A DNA stretch of 46,613 nucleotides from Aquimarina algiphila (lineage in GTDB: Bacteria; Bacteroidota; Bacteroidia; Flavobacteriales; Flavobacteriaceae), in NCBI RefSeq assembly GCF_007489275.1, contig NZ_VLNR01000051.1, positions 1 through 46,613 on the forward strand. The letters are read 5' to 3'. Made by a program: the position numbers and the translations under genes. Below are positions 43,601 through 46,613 of the stretch, in pieces. The first letter of the stretch is position 1. Each line of letters begins with the position of its first letter. Below the pieces are notes generated by a model, which saw only the letters and a list, made by a program, of their open reading frames with translations, made no database searches and was not told the DNA's origin.

Positions 43601-43702
43601 AACGGTTCTCAGCTTTTAATAGATAAAGCCCCGGTCAAAACGGTATCTAATAAAGTAATAGATCAAATGTATGGTAAAAAATATGGAAAAAGCAGTAAGT
43701 GA
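40688..43702 (+). CDS. CotH-like kinase fused to a right-handed beta-helix
   Basis: A 1004-aa exported protein anchored by one N-terminal hydrophobic segment (about 13-31). The middle (about 215-560) resembles the CotH kinase family: VRLKGDWTDHL (about 253-262), KWSFRV, FSIQHPKVRNYEWEWLF (about 288-304), GIMAIEESFDKRLI (about 339-352), GGQHGLIDHNLRVYFNP (454-470) and PVCFDSHPGSR (477-487), the last likely holding the metal-binding Asp. CotH proteins are atypical kinases that phosphorylate spore-coat proteins in Bacillus. The C-terminal 220 residues (about 775-985) are parallel beta-helix repeats (e.g. ILNSSFLNNGNDGIDVSGS) of the type that binds or cleaves polysaccharide. Its ORF overlaps the VTC gene by up to 32 nt. 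Kinase activity is inferred. Confidence 0.8.
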   Translation: MNIKKVQNKKSDLIIMPIVFFALFIASLIFQKKNALPDNQKILHNTEIPTTTLNKEEIVEMINKSINKIHSNPEFSIYYKENQGVPKLYYVYKDSLTNRQLNDAFFIHIFPKDEQALLKLQKYNYINIDFFDFNPIKIKTNTETYFVFRGVFFHKTLSEFLEPNKVKFFNTGRFSSNQGRSYQVNGINFENLSSANISNTLEKITISLTQKNFEKIKSRRNEALKSKILIKKEDDFVSSKVSYNTTKNIKSKVRLKGDWTDHLDDEKKWSFRVILEDDNTTIRGMSKFSIQHPKVRNYEWEWLFQKVIKNNDLIGLRYDFVNIDIEVKDKDNTQTIPLGIMAIEESFDKRLIENNRRREGIILSFEESLLWEDRKKSYDLKLNVNSWSKNLQETQNLPIKVFDESRVLSDPVLLKQFNVAKNLLEGLKKGKLKISEVFDIDKLTTFVALINLFGGQHGLIDHNLRVYFNPVTNKLEPVCFDSHPGSRINQITNYPFSQGDMVYTQKLLEKFEIISNEKFIKNFINKFDNDLNTIFKNLKTELKTTVDLSILDYNSNFIKKQINPSDAIISNLLNIDKKEIQVDISNLSNFPVIINSLEHIDGKRLSSSFSSDLIIYPNEKKLITFNIKDAFNNAFVSKKNKKGGFRYPKDVKKMKVKYKFPGISFSRKNNIIPFASNQNETLEIINTYKKSFVTNYTNFEFIKVKNNILTIPRGNYKLNKTLVIPKDHKVFIEKGVSIDMTNGASIISYSPIICRGTKDFPIQFFSSNNSSGGIFITNTKEKSTLNHCHFTSLSNPTSKLWALSGAINFNETIVEISNSVFQNNRSEDGLNIIRSKFVIDSTVFKNTLSDAFDGDFVEGKILNSSFLNNGNDGIDVSGSSIFLKDIVINNSSDKAISAGESSTITGMNINVSEGEIGIVSKDLSSISLQNVNVSNTKLGLSSFQKKSEYGTGSIDISMLTLKNNELDYLVENGSQLLIDKAPVKTVSNKVIDQMYGKKYGKSSK

Positions 43703-44399
43703 AAATTTTCATAAACCACTCTTTCACAATCTGAGATATGAAAGAAAATTTATATTTCAAAATATAGACCTAAATGATCTAATACAAACTATTGTTTATA
43801 CAAACAATTTTTGTTTTGAAGAAATCTACTCAAAAAGAGCTGTCAATAATATATATTTTGATGATAATAATTATACATTCTATAAACAGAACGTTTCTGG
43901 AGATGGGATAAGAGAAAAATATAGACTCCGGTGGTACAATAGTACTCCTTCAATAATAAAATCACCAATCATCGAAATAAAAAAGAAAATTGGAGAAGTT
44001 GGAGATAAGTTTTCTCTTAAAATGCCTTCTTTTGAAAGTAATATAGAATCATTAAGTATAGATCAGATCAATTCCCAAATCATAGAAGCATTAAAAGAAA
44101 CAAAAAACGAAGAATTGATTTTTAAGCTTCATAGTCTATTCCCAACACTGTCCAACTCATATGAAAGACGATATTTTCTTTCCTCTTGTGAAAAGTTTAG
44201 GATTACTTTGGATTTTAATATGATTTTTTTTAATCCCAATAATTATAATGATTACCATTTGATTGATAATGAGATTATTTTAGAACTCAAATACAATAAG
44301 GAATACGATAATGAATCTAGGGCTATAACTCAACAAATTAACTCTCGATTATCTAAAAACTCAAAATACGTAAGAGGTATTGAGATAATTCATTCTTAA
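43671..44399 (+). CDS. VTC-domain (polyphosphate polymerase-type) protein
   Basis: A 242-aa cytosolic protein of the tunnel-fold VTC family, whose eukaryotic member makes polyphosphate from ATP. Basic and acidic tunnel residues are visible in order: RYERKFIF (about 23-30), RAVNNIYFDD (about 59-68), REKYRLRWY (about 84-92), IIEIKKKIGE (about 101-110), YERRYFLSSCEKFRITLDF (about 163-181) and IILELKYNKE (about 201-210). Prokaryotic members are often named polyphosphate polymerase domain proteins without proof. Two starts are possible: 43671, overlapping the CotH gene by 32 nt, or the ATG at 43683 (20-nt overlap); either implies translational coupling. The following gene starts 3 bp after its stop. 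Confidence 0.9.
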   Translation: MVKNMEKAVSENFHKPLFHNLRYERKFIFQNIDLNDLIQTIVYTNNFCFEEIYSKRAVNNIYFDDNNYTFYKQNVSGDGIREKYRLRWYNSTPSIIKSPIIEIKKKIGEVGDKFSLKMPSFESNIESLSIDQINSQIIEALKETKNEELIFKLHSLFPTLSNSYERRYFLSSCEKFRITLDFNMIFFNPNNYNDYHLIDNEIILELKYNKEYDNESRAITQQINSRLSKNSKYVRGIEIIHS

Positions 44400-44402
44400 C
44401 TT

Positions 44403-45311
44403 ATGAAAAATAAAAGGTCTTTCGAACCAGTTAAGTCCAAAATATGTCTTTTGACCATCATCTTGTCTTTAGTATGTATTTTTTTTACCATCACATGTGC
44501 TGCCCCAAAAAAAGGAATTCTTAATTCCCGATCAAATTACATTTACTTGTCACATACTAGATTACAAACAAATGACAGTATATTTAAGAAAATCTATGAT
44601 ATAAATATGAATCTATACGATATGACATTATTAGGTGGAGACTTGGGAGTTTCAACATTTAAAGATTCAATAATATATCACCTCGATAAAGTCTTTGACT
44701 TAAGAAATAAAAATACGTTGTGGAGTATTGGCAATCATGACAATACATCAAATGAAAATTTTAAGAGATTCACAAACAAAAATAAGTTTCATTATTATGT
44801 AAAAGATGAAACTACTTTTATAACGATTAATTCTCAAGACAGTTTAAGTTCTATAGTTGGTAAACAAAAAAAAGAGTTTTTTAATATCTTAAATACTTTA
44901 CGGACCAAAAATGTTGTCATCCTTTCTCATAAATTAATTTTTATGGATCAACACCCTATAATGGACAGTCAAATTAATCAGGTCTGTAATGGCCCTAAAG
45001 GAATTTGCGATTACTGTCATAATTCAAATAATTTTCAATCCGAAATATATCCAAAACTATTACAGATCAAAAAATCTGGTAAAAACATCATTTGGATTGG
45101 AGGTGATCTGGGAGCAAAAGCTTCAAAATTTGAATATGTAGATAAGAATGGAGTAATTTTCTTAGGGAATAGCTTTTGGTTTATGAATAACAATAACCAC
45201 CTCCTACTTCTTTCTAATTATAAAAACGAAATCAATTACAAATTTATAGCAATAGATACTTTAATAAAACATCAAAGCTCAAAATACATTAATTCCCTTT
45301 TTTCCAATTAA
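44403..45311 (+). CDS. Metallophosphoesterase-like protein with incomplete metal site
   Basis: A 302-aa protein with one N-terminal hydrophobic segment (about 14-33, ending TCAAP, possibly a lipoprotein or anchor), so the domain is outside the cytoplasm. Calcineurin-type motifs in order: LGGD (G79-D80), GNHDN (110-114), LSHK (H176). The first motif, normally DxH, is SHTR (H51), and the last, normally GHxH, is IGGDLG (233-237). With two of five metal motifs changed it may bind one metal or none, or use a different set. Being the last gene of the DUF4956/CotH/VTC set suggests it acts on the product of that set, such as a phosphoryl group; this is inference. Confidence 0.72.
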   Translation: MKNKRSFEPVKSKICLLTIILSLVCIFFTITCAAPKKGILNSRSNYIYLSHTRLQTNDSIFKKIYDINMNLYDMTLLGGDLGVSTFKDSIIYHLDKVFDLRNKNTLWSIGNHDNTSNENFKRFTNKNKFHYYVKDETTFITINSQDSLSSIVGKQKKEFFNILNTLRTKNVVILSHKLIFMDQHPIMDSQINQVCNGPKGICDYCHNSNNFQSEIYPKLLQIKKSGKNIIWIGGDLGAKASKFEYVDKNGVIFLGNSFWFMNNNNHLLLLSNYKNEINYKFIAIDTLIKHQSSKYINSLFSN

Positions 45312-45340
45312 TTACTAGATAAGATATATGATAAAAATAA

Positions 45341-45368
45341 AAAAGCCTCACTTAATAGTGAGGCTTTT
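45341..45368. terminator. Bidirectional intrinsic terminator
   Basis: AAAAGCCTCAC (45341-45351) and GTGAGGCTTTT (45358-45368) form a perfect 11-bp stem with a TTAATA loop. It sits between the phosphoesterase gene (plus) and tRNA-Gly (minus) and directly abuts the tRNA 3' end. Confidence 0.9.
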
Positions 45369-45369
45369 G

Positions 45370-45442
45370 AGCGGGAGACCGGGTTCGAACCGGCGACATT
45401 CAGCTTGGAAGGCTGACGCTCTACCAACTGAGCTACTCCCGC
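45370..45442 (-). tRNA. tRNA-Gly(TCC)
   Basis: Read on the minus strand, a full cloverleaf forms: acceptor GCGGGAG/CTCCCGC, D-stem GCTC/GAGC, anticodon stem TCAGC/GCTGA with loop CTTCCAA (anticodon TCC), and T-arm GCCGG-TTCGAAC-CCGGT, discriminator T. The 3' CCA is not encoded. Length 73 nt. Confidence 0.96.
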
Positions 45443-45556
45443 TTTTGCGATGGCAAATGTATTAGATTTCTTTGAAAAAAAAAACTAAATACTTTTTTTA
45501 AAATAAATAATTCATTTTTTAACAAAAATCAAAGGTTATAACTTAACAAACGTGTG

Positions 45557-45593
45557 TTTTATCGGTAAAAATTGTTTTTTATCGAAAAAATTG
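45557..45593 (+). promoter_or_regulatory. Tandem 20-bp-spaced repeats over the collagen-like gene promoter
   Basis: TTTTATCGGTAAAAATTG (45557-45574) is repeated, with small changes, as TTTTATCGAAAAAATTG (45577-45593). The copies start 20 bp apart, so face about the same side of the helix, and they overlap the -33 to -7 region. They are candidates for a regulator site. Confidence 0.45.
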
Positions 45594-45601
45594 TATATTT
45601 G
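45572..45601 (+). promoter_or_regulatory. Promoter of the collagen-like gene
   Basis: TTG (45572-45574), 19 bp, then TATATTTG (45594-45601) is a full match to the Bacteroidota TTG-N19-TAnnTTTG consensus, the best promoter in the window. The leader to the ATG at 45736 would be about 128 nt and holds a hairpin. Confidence 0.7.
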
Positions 45602-45646
45602 CTTAGTTAATTGAATTTTAATAGTTTATCAAATTATATTTATATT

Positions 45647-45667
45647 AGAATCCAATTCGTGGATTCT
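45647..45667 (+). promoter_or_regulatory. Hairpin in the collagen-like gene leader
   Basis: AGAATCCA (45647-45654) and TGGATTCT (45660-45667) form an 8-bp perfect stem with a 5-nt loop in the long 5' leader. No T-run follows, so it is not a terminator; it may stabilise the mRNA. Confidence 0.4.
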
Positions 45668-45735
45668 GTAAATATTAAAAAACTATGGTAAACCCATATA
45701 TAGAATAAGTTATAAGCCTCAAATAAAACCAAAAT

Positions 45736-46613
45736 ATGAAGATAAAATTACCCCTGATAATCTTATTTTTATCTTTAGTAACTGCACAAGCGCAGGTTAA
45801 GGTTGGAGACAACCCTAACCAAATCGATGCATTTTCTATTTTAGAATTAGAAAGTGCAGATAAAGCATTTGTACTTACCAGAGTTACTACATCGCAAATG
45901 AATGCTATTACTCCTTTCAACGGAGCATTAGTATACAACACCACTGATAATTGTATTTTTCAATATAATAATGATAGTTGGAGCAGTCTTTGTTCAGGCA
46001 ATGATAATCAACAATTATCTTTCAATTCAACAACAAACATATTAACCCTTGAGGACGGCGGATTCGTCGACCTATCTTCTCTGCTATCAGCTGGACCACA
46101 GGGACCAACTGGAGCAACTGGAGCACAAGGACCAACAGGAAATACAGGTGCGCAAGGACCGACAGGTGCTACTGGAGCAACCGGAGCGCAAGGACCAACA
46201 GGAAATACAGGTGCACAAGGACCAACAGGAAACACAGGTGCGCAAGGGCCGACAGGTGCTACTGGAGCAACTGGTGCACAAGGACCAACAGGTGCCACTG
46301 GAGCAACTGGAGCACAAGGACCAACAGGAAATACAGGTGCGCAAGGACCAACTGGTGCTACTGGAGCAACCGGAGCGCAAGGACCAACAGGAAATACAGG
46401 TGCGCAAGGGCCGACAGGTGCTACTGGAGCAACTGGTGCACAAGGACCAACAGGTGCCACTGGAGCAACTGGAGCACAAGGACCAACAGGAAATACAGGT
46501 GCGCAAGGACCGACAGGTGCTACTGGAGCAACCGGTGCACAGGGACCAACTGGTGCTACTGGAGCAACCGGAGCGCAAGGACCAACAGGAAATACAGGTG
46601 CACAAGGACCAAC
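45736..46613 (+). CDS. Collagen-like repeat protein, partial at the right edge
   Basis: From ATG at 45736 the frame is open to the window end (292 codons, no stop). A signal peptide (about 1-19, KLPLIILFLSLVTAQAQ) precedes a short domain (about 20-95) with QIDAFSILELESADKAFV, TTSQMNAI and NGALVYNTTDNCIFQYNN, an N-terminal module common on flavobacterial surface proteins. From residue 120 it consists of Gly-X-Y triplets built from GPTGNTGAQ (9 aa) and GPTGATGATGAQ (12 aa) units. Such repeats can form a collagen-like triple helix, likely exposed on the surface as a stalk or adhesin. The C-terminus is not in the window, so how it is anchored or sorted is unknown. Confidence 0.9.
   Translation, partial: MKIKLPLIILFLSLVTAQAQVKVGDNPNQIDAFSILELESADKAFVLTRVTTSQMNAITPFNGALVYNTTDNCIFQYNNDSWSSLCSGNDNQQLSFNSTTNILTLEDGGFVDLSSLLSAGPQGPTGATGAQGPTGNTGAQGPTGATGATGAQGPTGNTGAQGPTGNTGAQGPTGATGATGAQGPTGATGATGAQGPTGNTGAQGPTGATGATGAQGPTGNTGAQGPTGATGATGAQGPTGATGATGAQGPTGNTGAQGPTGATGATGAQGPTGATGATGAQGPTGNTGAQGP
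46093..46613. repeat. Collagen-type DNA repeat array (27-bp and 36-bp units)
   Basis: The Gly-X-Y region is built from DNA units of 27 bp (GPTGNTGAQ) and 36 bp (GPTGATGATGAQ) alternating irregularly, with silent changes such as GGA/GGT, GCA/GCG and ACT/ACC. The irregular order hints at slippage or recombination. It continues past the window edge. Confidence 0.92.

Noticed and set aside
45685..45708. Seven-codon upstream ORF (MVNPYIE) in the collagen-like gene leader
   Set aside because: No ribosome-binding signal or conservation can be shown; short ORFs like this arise often by chance.
46008..46605. Two long minus-strand frames over the collagen-like repeats (150 and 172 aa, Pro/Cys/Ser-rich)
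   Set aside because: They are antisense shadows of the Gly-X-Y array; any frame stays open in such a repeat, and the plus frame has a signal peptide and promoter.
46093..46613. CRISPR-like look of the regular repeats
   Set aside because: Units are contiguous in-frame Gly-X-Y codons without unique spacers, and no cas gene is present.

Overview
The window comes from an AT-rich member of the Bacteroidota, most likely a marine Flavobacteriaceae (Aquimarina-like; the genus is a guess). Supporting signs are a SusC/SusD pair, a C-terminal type IX secretion sorting domain, many short Bacteroidota-style lipoprotein signals, TAnnTTTG-type promoter elements, and flavobacterial families such as the DUF6702-like and DUF6503-like proteins.

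Layout. (1) 0-1 kb: the start of a gene leaving the left edge and a small lipoprotein. (2) 1-20.8 kb, nearly all on the minus strand: a polysaccharide utilization locus, probably for laminarin or another beta-1,3-glucan. Transcription runs susC, susD, a surface glycan-binding lipoprotein, GH16, GH3, GH16, then a 1311-aa secreted multidomain GH16. Upstream lie an SSS-type symporter and a membrane sensor/LuxR-HTH regulator whose start is one base from the symporter stop. The model is that surface GH16 enzymes cut the glucan, SusC/SusD and the binding lipoprotein capture and import oligomers, periplasmic GH3 releases glucose, and the symporter takes it into the cell. (3) 21-25.8 kb: an MFS transporter divergent from an AraC regulator with 21-bp-spaced direct repeats between them, kynureninase, a decayed small-peptide gene that looks like a frameshifted RiPP or bacteriocin-type precursor, and an O-methyltransferase. 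(4) 25.9-34.6 kb: a subtilase lipoprotein, TatA, an M1 peptidase with a DUF6702-like partner, two paralogous carboxypeptidase-regulatory-domain proteins, dipeptidase E and glutaminase. (5) 34.6-45.3 kb: a glycan or cell-surface island with a GT-C/TPR membrane protein, a GNAT protein, a polysaccharide deacetylase and a GT2 glycosyltransferase. Divergent from the GT2 gene is a compact four-gene set: DUF4956 membrane protein, CotH-like kinase fused to a beta-helix, VTC-type polyphosphate polymerase domain protein, and a degenerate metallophosphoesterase. (6) 45.3-46.6 kb: a terminator, tRNA-Gly(TCC) and the start of a collagen-like repeat protein that is still open at the right edge.

The best candidates for undescribed biology are the DUF4956/CotH-beta-helix/VTC/phosphoesterase set, the decayed Cys-rich peptide gene at 24.8 kb, and the repeated non-catalytic modules shared by the secreted GH16 and the surface glycan-binding protein. 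Everything was read by eye; no database search was run.
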